From Sphingobium sp. C100 (lineage in GTDB: Bacteria > Pseudomonadota > Alphaproteobacteria > Sphingomonadales > Sphingomonadaceae), in the NCBI RefSeq assembly GCF_000508185.1, contig NZ_AYOY01000046.1:1-64000 (forward strand): a DNA stretch of 64,000 bases, given 5' to 3'. Position 1 is the first letter of the stretch. Each line of letters begins with the position of its first letter. Below, piece by piece: positions 34,099 to 43,713 of the stretch. Below the pieces are notes generated by a model. The model did not search any database. It had not been told where the DNA came from and saw nothing but the letters and a program-made list of their open reading frames with translations. A program made the position numbers and the translations under genes.

Positions 34099-34150
34099 GC
34101 GCGATAACGAAAGAAACCGGGACCGCTCGCGCGGCCCCGGCCCATGGCCG

Positions 34151-36205
34151 CTACTCGGCGGCGACCGCAAGGAACGCGTCGGCATCCTGCGCTTCGGTAT
34201 CGGGGGCCTCCGCTTCGGAAGGCTGCCCGCTGGCGTCGGCCTCCGTCGCAACCGGTTCGGCCTCCACTGTGTCCGGCTCGGGCGTTCGCAGGATACCCGG
34301 CAGCCATCCACTCGCCCCGACAAGCTGCTCCGCCGCCTCGGCCATGTCGCCCTTCTTCATCGGCGCGATGCGCTCCGCTGCCTCGGGGGACACCGCCTCG
34401 CTGACCGCTTGCGCGATCTGCGCCTTGGTCACGCGCCCGAAATAGCCGCGCGCGCTCGCCGTCCAGTGCCGCGTCATGTCGAGGTCCACCGCGCGGGCGA
34501 GGCCATCCGCCGCCGCGATCCGGCTCGTCGAACGATCCCATGGCAGTTTCACGGCATTGACGGTCAGCGACACGCAATGCGCCAGCAGCGCCGTGCGGCT
34601 CTCGCTGTCGATTCCGGCAAGAAAGCCCCACAGGTCTGCCGCGTCCGCAGGCAATTGAACGCCCCATTCGTCGTGCCTTAGCGCCAGCACCTCTGCCGCG
34701 CTGCTTTCGGCAATGCCATCGGCATGGCTTTCAAGCGGTTCGCTCGCCACTCGAAGGTCGAGGCAGGACTGGCCAAAGCTGCGATAGAACAGGTCCAGCA
34801 CCATCGCATGGGTCAGCGCGACCATCGCCATGTCCGGCTGCTCGCCAAGCGCGAGACGAAGGCCAAGCGTCCGATGCGCGGTCAGGTCGCGGACAAGGCT
34901 GTCGGAAATGGGCTTGCCGGGATCGGCATCGTCCTCTCCCTCGTCGCCACGCTCGCTGTCGTCCTCGAACGCCTCGCTGTCCTGCGCTTCGGTGCCGTCC
35001 TCGTCTTCCGGCCCCGCTTCGGCCTGCGGCTCGTCCTCGGCCCGCACGAACCCGCGCTCGATCTTCGGCTCGCCATGGGAACCGAGCGAGACAAACACGC
35101 CGCTACGCGCGATCACGTCCGGATCATAGGCGGAACGCTTCGCGGTGATGGCGTCGATCTCGGCCTCAAGCACCTGCGCCTTCGCCGCCACGTCCTCGGG
35201 CATCTCGTCATAGGACGAAAAGCCTTCGATCAGGGCGTCATAGTCGCTCGCCACCTGCTGCAACCGCACCTCGTCCGCGTCGGACAGGGCTTGCGTCTGC
35301 GGATAGCTGCGCCGCATACCGTGGTCATAGGGAAAGTCGATTGACGCTTCCGCCCATTTCCAGCCCTCGGCCAGCACATCACCCGCGATCTCGCGCAGCC
35401 TCTCGGTCACAAGCGTGTCGAGCAAGCCCGCATCCTCGAAATAGCCGCCGCCATCTTCGGTGAACAGGTCGCGGATGATCGTGCCGCCTGCTTCCGTATA
35501 GGCATCCGCTCCGATGAGCACGGCCCGCCGGTCGGTCGCGGGGACATGGCTGGCGGTAAGGTCACGACGGATGATCCACGGTTCCTTGTTGAACGACAGG
35601 TTCTCGAACACCTGCTCCTGCCGGGCGTGATCGTCGGTGATGGCGAACGCCGCCAACTGGTCGAGCGTCAGCCCGTCCTGCCTGTAGACGTCCATCAGCT
35701 TGGGACTGACCGCGCCCAGACGCAGCCGCCGCCTGACGATATCCGGGGACACGCCAAAGCGCGCGCCGATCTCTTCCGCCCCCCATCCGCGCTCTTGCGA
35801 AAGCTCGAAATAACGGCAAACTTCATCCGCAGGGTGCATGCTGGTCCGGGTGACATTTTCGTCGAGGCTGATTTCAGCCGGGTCGTTCTCGGTGTCGAGA
35901 TAACAGCGGATCGGCTCGATGCGCTTGATCTGCTTGCGCTTGGCGCGCAGCAACTGCGCGAGCCTGCGGCCTTCGCCAGCCGTGACGAAATAGCAGCCGG
36001 TCGGCTCGCCGTCCTTCAACTCGGCTTCAACGACAAGGTTCTGGATTTGGCCCTTGTGCTGGATCGACGCGGCCAGCGCCTCGATGGCGGCTTCGCCATG
36101 GGGCACCTTGCGCGCGTTGCGGGGCGACTTCTTCAACTTGTTGAGCGGGATATGGATTTCGCCGCTGGCAAGCCCGGTCGTTTGGGTTTGAACGATATCG
36201 GTCAT
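34151..36205 (-). CDS. Large ParB/RepB/Spo0J-family protein (sphingomonad plasmid type)
   Basis: A protein of 684 residues. The N-terminal ParB nuclease-like domain (residues about 15-125) contains SPRNARK, HKGQIQNLVV and the TAGEGRRL motif. A central helix-turn-helix follows (EEIGARFGVSPDIVRRRL). The C-terminal 450 residues are acidic and rich in Glu, Asp and Ala. It is much longer than a normal partition ParB (about 300 residues), and no parA is adjacent, so it may be a regulator or nuclease-like accessory protein rather than the segregation partner. It shares its leader with DUF932. Confidence 0.85.
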   Translation of the reverse strand: MTDIVQTQTTGLASGEIHIPLNKLKKSPRNARKVPHGEAAIEALAASIQHKGQIQNLVVEAELKDGEPTGCYFVTAGEGRRLAQLLRAKRKQIKRIEPIRCYLDTENDPAEISLDENVTRTSMHPADEVCRYFELSQERGWGAEEIGARFGVSPDIVRRRLRLGAVSPKLMDVYRQDGLTLDQLAAFAITDDHARQEQVFENLSFNKEPWIIRRDLTASHVPATDRRAVLIGADAYTEAGGTIIRDLFTEDGGGYFEDAGLLDTLVTERLREIAGDVLAEGWKWAEASIDFPYDHGMRRSYPQTQALSDADEVRLQQVASDYDALIEGFSSYDEMPEDVAAKAQVLEAEIDAITAKRSAYDPDVIARSGVFVSLGSHGEPKIERGFVRAEDEPQAEAGPEDEDGTEAQDSEAFEDDSERGDEGEDDADPGKPISDSLVRDLTAHRTLGLRLALGEQPDMAMVALTHAMVLDLFYRSFGQSCLDLRVASEPLESHADGIAESSAAEVLALRHDEWGVQLPADAADLWGFLAGIDSESRTALLAHCVSLTVNAVKLPWDRSTSRIAAADGLARAVDLDMTRHWTASARGYFGRVTKAQIAQAVSEAVSPEAAERIAPMKKGDMAEAAEQLVGASGWLPGILRTPEPDTVEAEPVATEADASGQPSEAEAPDTEAQDADAFLAVAAE

Positions 36206-36212
36206 CTACCTT

Positions 36213-36390
36213 ACTCCTTGGGTTTCCGCGCAGCGGGAAGCGCCGCGCTGAAACCCTGCCCGTCGGCGAGACCGGGGGTGCAAACGGAGGGGCGGCTTCG
36301 CGGGGAACCGGCTGCACGGAGCGCGCCAGCGCGAAGGAAGCTGGGCGGAAGCCGATCCGAAGTGCGCCAGGGGCAGAGCCCCAAGCACCC
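36213..36390 (-). repeat. Leader repeat, copy B (upstream of the ParB-like gene)
   Basis: This is the second copy of the leader described at 31985-32176. The differences from copy A are scattered substitutions and the replacement of the 21-base palindrome by a GCGCGCC-AGCGCG segment. It ends at the ribosome site of the ParB-like gene. Confidence 0.85.
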
Positions 36391-36919
36391 GCGCCGCGCG
36401 AGCGGCGCCACCAAGGACGCACCCTTGCGGCGACCGACCGGCGCGGCGGCGTGCGCGCGGGCCTGTGGGCCAGCCGTCGTCGTGCCCCCCGGGCAGAGCA
36501 AGAGTGCCACGCGGCCCTGAAAAGCGCGCGGACCCTGACGGCTTCGTTAGAACGCCGTCAGAGCACGCTCCACTGATTCCCGCGTTCAATCTGCGGCGAA
36601 CACGCCGCCCCGCCAGGTGATCGTCACGCGGATGCGCCGAAACCCGCGAGGGGTTCGGTCGGAGCGCAGCGAAGATAGAGCGCCGGTCCCGCGAGGGAGG
36701 CGCCATTCGTTCTGAAGGAGATGCAGACTCGGCCTATCATCCGATGTGCCTGAGAGCCTCAAATGCCGGCTTCTGGATGCACGAACATTCGCCTGAACAC
36801 GCCGGACTATGCCCTAAGAGGACAAACAGGTGGACCCGCCGTGGACCCGCGCGCCTGATGGACCCGTGAGTAGGCCTTTCGGCCGAGCCGTAAAATATTG
36901 ATTTATTTCGGAAAACTGG
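36391..36919. other. Right terminal region of the element, no gene seen
   Basis: About 530 bases between the ParB-like leader and the tRNA-Gly gene. No open frame here looks like a protein gene. Three copies of TGGACCCG occur at 36831-36838, 36842-36849 and 36859-36866, and a small GGCC-TTTC-GGCC hairpin lies at 36873-36884. These repeats near the tRNA are the kind of arm-type sites expected at an ICE end. No integrase gene is present. Confidence 0.5.
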
Positions 36920-36993
36920 AGCGGGCGAAGGGATTCGAACCCTCGACCCCAACCTTGGCAAGGTTGTGCTCTACCCCTGAGCTACGCCCGCTC
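36920..36993 (-). tRNA. tRNA-Gly (GCC anticodon), probable ICE attachment site
   Basis: On the minus strand the sequence folds as a tRNA: acceptor AGCGGGCG / CGCCCGCT with encoded CCA, D-arm GCTCAGGGGTAGAGC, anticodon loop TTGCCAA (GCC, Gly), and T-arm GAGGGTTCGAATCCCTT. The accessory DNA starts directly at the tRNA 3' end, and the DNA beyond the tRNA 5' end looks chromosomal. This fits site-specific integration into the tRNA 3' end. Confidence 0.93.
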
Positions 36994-37323
36994 TGGCGGC
37001 CGGAGGCTGTGTTCCTCTCGGCGGGTTGCGGCGAACTAGCAGCGGTTGTGTGGATGGGCAAGGGAAGAATTGCAGAAAAATGAAAATCTCTCTCGCATCT
37101 GCACAAATATGTTACTTATCAGCAAGTTAAATGTTGCGGGTGGTTCCGAAAGCAGCGCTAAACGGCGGCCGGAGCCGAATCGCGAGCGGAACTCGCCTTC
37201 CCCCTTTCGGGCGAGGACCAACATCTGCTAATCTGACGTGCAATCAGCCGAACTTTCCTCTCGGGCGGATCATTTGTCGCCGCTCTTCGTAATGACCAGC
37301 AGATCAGGAGGGATGGACCAGCC
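36994..37323. other. Intergenic region between tRNA-Gly and paoA
   Basis: These 330 bases hold no convincing gene. The left half should carry the tRNA-Gly promoter (minus strand), and the right half the paoA promoter. The segment around 37,070-37,140 is markedly AT-rich for this genome. The ribosome site AGGAGGG precedes paoA. Confidence 0.6.
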
Positions 37324-37956
37324 ATGACGTCCGACCATGTCACCCGCCGCGGCCTGTTTCAGGGCGGCGCCGCCCTTGCGGCGACCGCCCCGCTTGTGTC
37401 GCAGGCGATGGCCGCCCCTGCGCAGCCGAGCAGCAAAGGAACCCCGATGAGTCCCGTCGAACTGACCGTCAACGGCCGCGAGGTCCATCTGCAACTGGAC
37501 CCGCGCACTACGTTGCTCGATGCCTTGCGCGAACATCTGCATCTGACCGGCACCAAGAAGGGGTGCGACCATGGCCAGTGCGGCGCGTGCACGGTGATCG
37601 TGGAGGGGCGGCGCATCAACAGCTGCCTGACCCTCGCCGTCATGCATGATGGCGAGAAGGTGACGACGATCGAGGGGCTGGGCACGCCCGAGGCGCTGCA
37701 CCCGATGCAAAAGGCCTTCATCGTCCATGACGGCTATCAATGCGGCTATTGCACGCCGGGACAGATTTGCTCGGCCGTTTCGGTGCTGGAAGAGATCGAT
37801 GCCGGCATTCCCAGCCATGTGACCGAGGATCTGGCGCAGGTCGCCTTCAGCGATGCCGAACTGCGCGAGCGGATGAGCGGCAATATCTGCCGCTGCGCCG
37901 CTTATTCCAACATCATCGCGGCAATGCGCGATGTCGCCGGGGAGACGCAGGCATGA
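37324..37956 (+). CDS. paoA: PaoA-like 2Fe-2S subunit of periplasmic aldehyde oxidoreductase
   Basis: An iron-sulfur subunit of a molybdenum hydroxylase, 210 residues. A Tat-type signal ([18 protein letters not shown]) directs the folded complex to the periplasm. The plant-type 2Fe-2S cluster ligands are in [11 protein letters not shown] and INSC, and the second cluster in CGYCTPGQ and CRCAAY. It is followed by paoB and paoC with overlapping stops and starts, so the three form one operon. The complex oxidises aromatic aldehydes in E. coli; here the substrate is inferred. AGGAGGG lies upstream. Confidence 0.92.
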   Translation: MTSDHVTRRGLFQGGAALAATAPLVSQAMAAPAQPSSKGTPMSPVELTVNGREVHLQLDPRTTLLDALREHLHLTGTKKGCDHGQCGACTVIVEGRRINSCLTLAVMHDGEKVTTIEGLGTPEALHPMQKAFIVHDGYQCGYCTPGQICSAVSVLEEIDAGIPSHVTEDLAQVAFSDAELRERMSGNICRCAAYSNIIAAMRDVAGETQA

Positions 37957-38909
37957 AGCCCTTCACCTATGAGCGCGCCGCGAGCGTGGAAGCGGCGGCG
38001 AAAGCGGCGGCTTCGGTCCAGGGCGCGCGTTTCATCGCGGGCGGGACCAACCTGCTCGACCTCATGAAGCTTCAGGTCGAAACGCCGGCCCATCTGGTCG
38101 ATGTCAATCATCTGGGGCTCGACCGGATCGAAAAGACGGAGGAAGGCGGGCTGCGCATCGGTGCGCTGGTGCGCAATACGGATCTGGCCGCCGACCAGAC
38201 CGTCCGCCGCGACTATGCGGTGCTCAGCCGCGCGCTGGTGGCGGGCGCTTCGGGGCAACTCCGCAACAAGGCGACGACGGGCGGCAATTTGTTGCAGCGC
38301 ACCCGCTGCCCCTATTTCTACGACACGCGGATGCCCTGCAACAAGCGCAAGCCCGGCAGCGGTTGCGGCGCGATGCAGGGGATGAGCCGCAGCCTTGCCA
38401 TTTTGGGCGTCAGCGACGCCTGTATCGCCCAGCATCCCAGCGACATGGCGGTGGCGATGCGGTTGCTGGACGCGCAGGTCGATATGGTCGGCGCGGACGG
38501 CGCGAAGCGATCCGTCCCGATTGCCGATTTCCACCTGTTGCCCGGCGACACGCCTGACAGGGAAACGGTGCTCAAGGCGGGCGAGATGATCACGTCCGTG
38601 ACATTGCCAAAGCCGATCGGCGGCGCCCATGTCTATCGCAAGGTGCGCGACCGCGCATCCTATGCCTTCGCGCTGGTTTCCGTGGCGGCGATCTTTGGCG
38701 AGGACGGGACGGCGCGCTTCGCCTTTGGCGGGATCGGCGCGAAACCCTGGCGGGTTGCGGCGGCCGACGCGGCGGCGAAGCAAGGCGCAAAGGCGGTCGC
38801 GGAGGCGGCGCTCGCGGGCGCGCGCACCACCCATCATAATGAATTCAAGCGGCCGCTGGTCGAACGGACGCTGGCGTCGCTCTATCGGCAGCAGGAGGCA
38901 CGGGCATGA
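37953..38909 (+). CDS. paoB: PaoB-like FAD-binding subunit
   Basis: A protein of 318 residues starting at the ATG that overlaps the paoA stop. The FAD-binding motifs [13 protein letters not shown] and [16 protein letters not shown], with a Cys-rich [13 protein letters not shown] segment for an extra 4Fe-4S cluster (as in PaoB), are present. It passes electrons between the iron-sulfur centres and the acceptor. The gene overlaps paoC by four bases. Confidence 0.92.
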   Translation: MKPFTYERAASVEAAAKAAASVQGARFIAGGTNLLDLMKLQVETPAHLVDVNHLGLDRIEKTEEGGLRIGALVRNTDLAADQTVRRDYAVLSRALVAGASGQLRNKATTGGNLLQRTRCPYFYDTRMPCNKRKPGSGCGAMQGMSRSLAILGVSDACIAQHPSDMAVAMRLLDAQVDMVGADGAKRSVPIADFHLLPGDTPDRETVLKAGEMITSVTLPKPIGGAHVYRKVRDRASYAFALVSVAAIFGEDGTARFAFGGIGAKPWRVAAADAAAKQGAKAVAEAALAGARTTHHNEFKRPLVERTLASLYRQQEARA

Positions 38910-41110
38910 AGTTCGATACCCCCGCGGGCATCAACCCGATCGACAAGGGCCGGGTGGTGGGCATTCCCCACGACCGCATCGACGGCGCCGCCAAGGTGAC
39001 GGGCACCGCCCCCTATGCCTATGAGCGGCATGACGCCGCGCCCAATGCCGCCTATGGCTGGATCGTCGGCTCCGCCATCGCGACGGGGCGGATTGCCGCG
39101 ATGGACCTGCGCGCGGCGGAAAGCGCGCCCGGCGTGATCGGCATCGTCACCCACGCCAATGCGGGCAAGCTGGGCAAGGGCAATATGAACACCGCGCCGC
39201 TGCTGGGCGGGCCGCAGATCGATCATTATGAGCAGGCGCTGGCGCTTGTGATCGCCGACACGTTCGAAAATGCGCGCGCCGCCGCCGCACTGGTGCGGAT
39301 CGACTATGCGGCCGAAGACGGCAAGTTCGATCTGGCGGCCGAGCGGCTGAACGGCGTGATCCCGCCGGAGGGCTTTGGCGGGCCGGCCGACACCAAAGCG
39401 GGCGATTTCGATACCGCCTTTGCCCGCGCGGCGGTAAAGGTCGAACAGACTTACACCACACCTGACCAGAGCCATGCGATGATGGAGCCGCACGCGACGA
39501 TCGCCGCCTGGAACGGGGACAAGCTGACGCTCTGGACATCCAACCAGATGATCGCCTGGAGCGTGGGCGAAATGGCCAAGACGCTGGGCATATCCAAGGA
39601 CAATGTCCGGCTGGTGTCGCCCTATATCGGCGGGGGTTTCGGCGCGAAGCTGTTCCTGCGCGCCGACGCGCTGCTGGCGGCGCTGGGCGCGAAGCAGGTC
39701 GGCCGCCCGGTCAAGGTCGCCATCGCCCGTCCGCAAATTCCCAACAACACCACCCATCGCCCCGCGACCATCCAGCGCATCCGGCTGGGCGCGGACAAGG
39801 ATGGCGTGATCGATGCGATCGCGCATGAAGTCTGGTCGGGCGACCTGCCCGGCGGCGGCGCGGAAACGGCGGCGCAGCAGACGCGCCTTCTCTATCGCGG
39901 CGCCAACCGCATGACCGCGCACCGGCTGGTCACGCTGAACCTGCCCGAAGGCAATGCCATGCGCGCGCCGGGCGAGGCGGTGGGCCTGCTGGCGCTGGAA
40001 GTGGCGATGGACGAACTGGCGGAAGCCAGCGGAGTCGATCCGGTCGAACTGCGCATTCGCAACGATGTGCAATATGACCCCGAGGCCGGGCCGCAGCGCC
40101 CCTTTTCCAGCCGCAAGCTGGTGGAATGTTTGCGTGCGGGCGCCGATCGCTTCGGCTGGGCCAAGCGTAACCCGAAGCCGGGCCAGGTGCGCGATGGGCG
40201 CTGGCTGGTCGGCATGGGCATGGCGTCGGCCTTCCGCAACAACCTCGTCGGCAAGTCGGGTGCGCGGATCGGCGTCGATACGAAGGGGCGGATCATCGTC
40301 GAAACCGACATGACCGACATCGGCACCGGCAGCTATACCATCATCGGCCAGACCGCGGCGGAGATGCTGGGCGTGGACCTCGACCAGGTGACGGTGCGTC
40401 TGGGCGACAGCCGCTTCCCCGTGTCGGCGGGATCGGGCGGCCAATGGGGCGCGAACAGTTCCACCGCAGGCGTCTATGCCGCCGCCATGGCGTTGCGGGC
40501 GAAGCTGGCGGAAAAGGCCGGCTATCCTGCCGACAAGGCGCAATTTGACGACGGTCTGGTGAAATTCGGCAACCAGTCGCAGACGCTGGGCGCGTTGGCC
40601 GGCGGCGAGGGTATCTGGGCCGAGGACAGTATGGACTATGGCGACCTCGACAAACGCTATGCCCAGGCGACCTTCGGCGCGCATTTCTGCGAGGTCGGGG
40701 TCGATATGGACACAGCAGAGGTGCGCATCCGCCGGATGGGCGGGGCTTTTGCCGCCGGCCGCATCCTCAATCCCAAATCCGCGCGCAGCCAGGTGATCGG
40801 CGCGATGACCATGGGCGTGGGCGCGGCGTTGATGGAGGCGCTGGACGTCGACACCCGCTTCGGCTTCTTCGTCAACCACGACATGGCCGAATATCTGGTG
40901 CCGGTCCATGCCGACATCCCCCATCAGGACGTGTTGTTCGTCGATGAGCTGGACGACAAAAGCTCGCCGATGAAGGCCAAGGGCGTGGGCGAGCTAGGCA
41001 TATGCGGCGCGGGCGCGGCGGTGGCCAACGCCATCTACAACGCCACCGGGATCCGGCTGCGCGACTATCCGCTGACGATCGACAAGCTGCTCAAGGCGCA
41101 GGCGGCCTGA
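38906..41110 (+). CDS. paoC: PaoC-like molybdopterin-binding catalytic subunit
   Basis: A protein of 734 residues, the molybdenum cofactor subunit. Visible blocks are [16 protein letters not shown], the IGGGFGAKL cofactor loop, [14 protein letters not shown], the [11 protein letters not shown] segment and the C-terminal [13 protein letters not shown], which carries the catalytic Glu. A maturation chaperone (PaoD/XdhC type) would be expected but is not in this window. A convergent terminator lies just after the stop. Confidence 0.92.
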   Translation: MKFDTPAGINPIDKGRVVGIPHDRIDGAAKVTGTAPYAYERHDAAPNAAYGWIVGSAIATGRIAAMDLRAAESAPGVIGIVTHANAGKLGKGNMNTAPLLGGPQIDHYEQALALVIADTFENARAAAALVRIDYAAEDGKFDLAAERLNGVIPPEGFGGPADTKAGDFDTAFARAAVKVEQTYTTPDQSHAMMEPHATIAAWNGDKLTLWTSNQMIAWSVGEMAKTLGISKDNVRLVSPYIGGGFGAKLFLRADALLAALGAKQVGRPVKVAIARPQIPNNTTHRPATIQRIRLGADKDGVIDAIAHEVWSGDLPGGGAETAAQQTRLLYRGANRMTAHRLVTLNLPEGNAMRAPGEAVGLLALEVAMDELAEASGVDPVELRIRNDVQYDPEAGPQRPFSSRKLVECLRAGADRFGWAKRNPKPGQVRDGRWLVGMGMASAFRNNLVGKSGARIGVDTKGRIIVETDMTDIGTGSYTIIGQTAAEMLGVDLDQVTVRLGDSRFPVSAGSGGQWGANSSTAGVYAAAMALRAKLAEKAGYPADKAQFDDGLVKFGNQSQTLGALAGGEGIWAEDSMDYGDLDKRYAQATFGAHFCEVGVDMDTAEVRIRRMGGAFAAGRILNPKSARSQVIGAMTMGVGAALMEALDVDTRFGFFVNHDMAEYLVPVHADIPHQDVLFVDELDDKSSPMKAKGVGELGICGAGAAVANAIYNATGIRLRDYPLTIDKLLKAQAA

Positions 41111-41126
41111 ACGAACGGATGGAACT

Positions 41127-41154
41127 GGCGGCGAATTACACGAAATTCGCCGCC
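41127..41154. terminator. Bidirectional hairpin between paoC and the thioesterase gene
   Basis: GGCGGCGAATT (41127-41137) pairs exactly with AATTCGCCGCC (41144-41154). The right stem and loop lie in the 3' end of the minus-strand thioesterase gene, and the left stem covers its stop. Confidence 0.65.
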
Positions 41155-41528
41155 ACGTCCGCCGGCACGCGCAAAATCCGGCCCGACGCCTTGTCGATGA
41201 TCGCCCAGGTGGATTTGGCCGCGACCTTCACCTTGCCGTCCGGCCCGGTAAATTCGATGAACCGGTCGAACCGCGCCCCGCGCGGCCCCTGCGGGATCCA
41301 GGTGCGCGCCGTCACTGTCTCCCCCTCGGTCACATTGCCGCGATAATCGACCTCATGCCGGGTCACGACCCAGATATAGGCCTCCACATGGGCGGGATCG
41401 GCATCGCGCCGCCAATGTTCGACCGACACCTGCTCCATCCACTGGACCCAGACGGCGTTGTTCACATGGCCCAGCTCGTCAATATGTTCGGGAAGCGCGG
41501 TGATCTCTTTGGTGAAACTCGACGCCAT
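41136..41528 (-). CDS. Hotdog-fold acyl-CoA thioesterase
   Basis: A protein of 130 residues (MASSFTKEITALPEHIDELG). The motif HIDELGHVNNAVWVQWMEQV is the 4-hydroxybenzoyl-CoA/YbgC-type thioesterase signature (catalytic Asp or Glu near the HVNN turn). The substrate is not known. Its ATG overlaps the stop of the oligopeptidase B gene (TGATG), so they form one operon. Confidence 0.85.
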   Translation of the reverse strand: MASSFTKEITALPEHIDELGHVNNAVWVQWMEQVSVEHWRRDADPAHVEAYIWVVTRHEVDYRGNVTEGETVTARTWIPQGPRGARFDRFIEFTGPDGKVKVAAKSTWAIIDKASGRILRVPADVAANFV

Positions 41529-43588
41529 CAATCCTCCACGCCCAATTGCCACAAGATGAAGGCGAATTCCTCCGCCGTTTCATGCAGGCTTTCGAAGCGG
41601 CCCGACTTGCCGCCATGGCCCGCGCCCATATTGGTCTTGAGCAGCAGGATATTATCGTCGGTCTTGGTCGCGCGCAGCCTCGCCACCCATTTCGCCGGTT
41701 CCCAATAGGTGACGCGCGGATCGTTCAGGCCCGCCGTCACCATCAGCGGCGGATAGGGTTGCGCCTTCACATTGGCATAGGGATCATAGCTGTGGATCGT
41801 GCGGAACGCGGCCTCATCCTCGATCGGATTGCCCCATTCGGGCCATTCGCCCGGCGTCAGCGGCAGCGTTTCGTCCAGCATGGTGTTGAGCACGTCGACG
41901 AAGGGCACATGCGCCACCACCGCGCCCCACAGGTCGGGGTCCGAGTTGATGACCGCGCCCATCAGCTCGCCGCCGGCCGATCCGCCCGAAATGCTGATCC
42001 GACCCCGGCTCGCATAGCCGCGCTCGACCAGCCCCTTGGCCACGTCGACAAAATCCGTGAAGCTGTTGCTGCGCTTGTCCAGCTTGCCGTCCAGATACCA
42101 TTGCTGGCCAAGGTCGTCGCCGCCGCGAATATGGGCGAGGGCAAAGGCGAAGCCGCGATCCAGCAGCGACAGGCGGCTGGTGGAAAAGCCCGGTTCCATG
42201 GCGATGCCATAGGCGCCATAGCCATAGAGGTGCAGCGGCGCGCTGCCGTCGCGCGGGAAATCCTTCGGATAGACGATCGACACCGGAATCTGCGTGCCGT
42301 CGCGTGCCGGGATCATCAGCCTTTCGGTGGCGTAGCGGGTCGCGTCATAGCCTGAAGGGATTTCCTGGACCTTCAGCACCGCCAGTTCGCCCGTCGCCAG
42401 ATCATAATCATAGATGGTGTCGGGCGTGACCATCGATTCATAGCCGATGCGCAGCTTCGTCACATCATATTCGGGATTGTCGTCCAGCGACGCCGAATAG
42501 CTCGCCTCGGGAAAGGGGATGCGCTTGGGCGTGTGGGTCGCATAGTCGCGCAGCTCGATCTGGTCGAGCCCGTCCTGACGTCCCTCGGTGACGTAGAAGC
42601 TCTTGAACAGGGTGAAGTCGGTCAGGTAGAAATGGGCGTCGGCGCCGATCACTTCTTCCCACTGGTCGGGCGCTTCGAGGGTCGCCCTGGCCAGCCGGAA
42701 ATTGGGGTGGGTGTCGTTGGTGCGAATGTAGAGCGTGCCTTCATGCTCATCGACATCATATTCGCGCCCCGCCTTGCGCGCCGCGACGAGGAGCGGCTTG
42801 GCGGTCGGATTGTCGGCGGGCAACAACCACGCCTCGCTGGTCACATGGTCGCCGGTGGCGATGACGATATATTTTTCCGAGGAGGTGAGACCGATCGAGA
42901 CGCGGAACCCCTCATCATCCTCATGGAACAGCTCGACATCGCTCTCGACGCTCTGGCCCAGCCAGTGCAGCCGCGCATTGTCGGTCCGCCAATTCTCGTT
43001 GGCGAGGCCATAGAGCAGCCCCTTGCTGTCCGACGTCCAGACCAGCGACGACAGCGTGTCGGGAATGACTTCGGGCAATATCTCGCCCGAAAACAGATCC
43101 TTGATCCGCGCCTCGAACCGTTCCGACCCGTTGGTGTCGATGGCGTAGGCGAGGTAGCGACCGTCCGGGCTGACCGACATCGCGCCGAGGCGAAAATAGT
43201 CATGCCCCTCCGCCAGCGCCGGTTCGTCCAGGATCAGCTGATCGTCGCCCCCTGCGACGGGCTTGCGATACCATTTGCGATATTGCGCGCCCGTTTCGAA
43301 GGCGCGCCAATAGACATAGTCGCCATCCTTTTGCGGAACCGACTGGTCGTCTTCCTTGATGCGCCCCTTCATTTCCTGGAACAATGTGTCGAGCAGCGGC
43401 TTGCGGGGGGCCATCGCCGCCTCGAACCAGCTATTTTCCGCCTCCAGATAGGCCAGCACGTCCTTGTCCTTGACGTCGGGATAGCCCGGATCGCGCAGCC
43501 AGGCATAATCGTCCGAAACGGTGATGCCATGATGGGTGATGGCGTGGGGGCGGCGCTGGGCGATGGGCGGCGTGCTGGTCTGGGTCAT
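41528..43588 (-). CDS. ptrB: Oligopeptidase B (S9A)
   Basis: A cytoplasmic serine peptidase of 686 residues cutting after Arg and Lys in short peptides. An N-terminal seven-bladed propeller (residues about 75-410) precedes the hydrolase domain. The nucleophile is in ISGGSAGGELMG near 535, the acid Asp in GLNDPRVTYWEP, and the His in MGAGHGGKSGR. No signal peptide is seen. It is quite different from the cargo S9 enzyme at 16350-18752. Confidence 0.93.
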   Translation of the reverse strand: MTQTSTPPIAQRRPHAITHHGITVSDDYAWLRDPGYPDVKDKDVLAYLEAENSWFEAAMAPRKPLLDTLFQEMKGRIKEDDQSVPQKDGDYVYWRAFETGAQYRKWYRKPVAGGDDQLILDEPALAEGHDYFRLGAMSVSPDGRYLAYAIDTNGSERFEARIKDLFSGEILPEVIPDTLSSLVWTSDSKGLLYGLANENWRTDNARLHWLGQSVESDVELFHEDDEGFRVSIGLTSSEKYIVIATGDHVTSEAWLLPADNPTAKPLLVAARKAGREYDVDEHEGTLYIRTNDTHPNFRLARATLEAPDQWEEVIGADAHFYLTDFTLFKSFYVTEGRQDGLDQIELRDYATHTPKRIPFPEASYSASLDDNPEYDVTKLRIGYESMVTPDTIYDYDLATGELAVLKVQEIPSGYDATRYATERLMIPARDGTQIPVSIVYPKDFPRDGSAPLHLYGYGAYGIAMEPGFSTSRLSLLDRGFAFALAHIRGGDDLGQQWYLDGKLDKRSNSFTDFVDVAKGLVERGYASRGRISISGGSAGGELMGAVINSDPDLWGAVVAHVPFVDVLNTMLDETLPLTPGEWPEWGNPIEDEAAFRTIHSYDPYANVKAQPYPPLMVTAGLNDPRVTYWEPAKWVARLRATKTDDNILLLKTNMGAGHGGKSGRFESLHETAEEFAFILWQLGVED

Positions 43589-43628
43589 TCAGGGTCCATG
43601 TCTGTTCTTGGAGCGTCTGTTCTTGGGG

Positions 43629-43650
43629 GGGGCGCTGGCATAAGCGCCCC
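43629..43650. promoter_or_regulatory. Inverted repeat in the ptrB/pepP divergent region
   Basis: GGGGCGCT (43629-43636) pairs with AGCGCCCC (43643-43650) across six bases, in the 125-base divergent region. A short direct repeat GTCTGTTCTTGG lies next to it. It could be an operator or an attenuator-like stem, and the role is not known. Confidence 0.4.
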
Positions 43651-43713
43651 GGCCTCTCTATGTTGTCGCCTTCATGCCCGGTGCAAGGGCCGAATGAATT
43701 CAAGGGAAGTTTG

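Noticed and set aside
38882-40924. Minus-strand open frame of 680 residues across paoC
   Set aside because: His/Arg/Asp-rich shadow frame, and paoC on the plus strand has all cofactor motifs.
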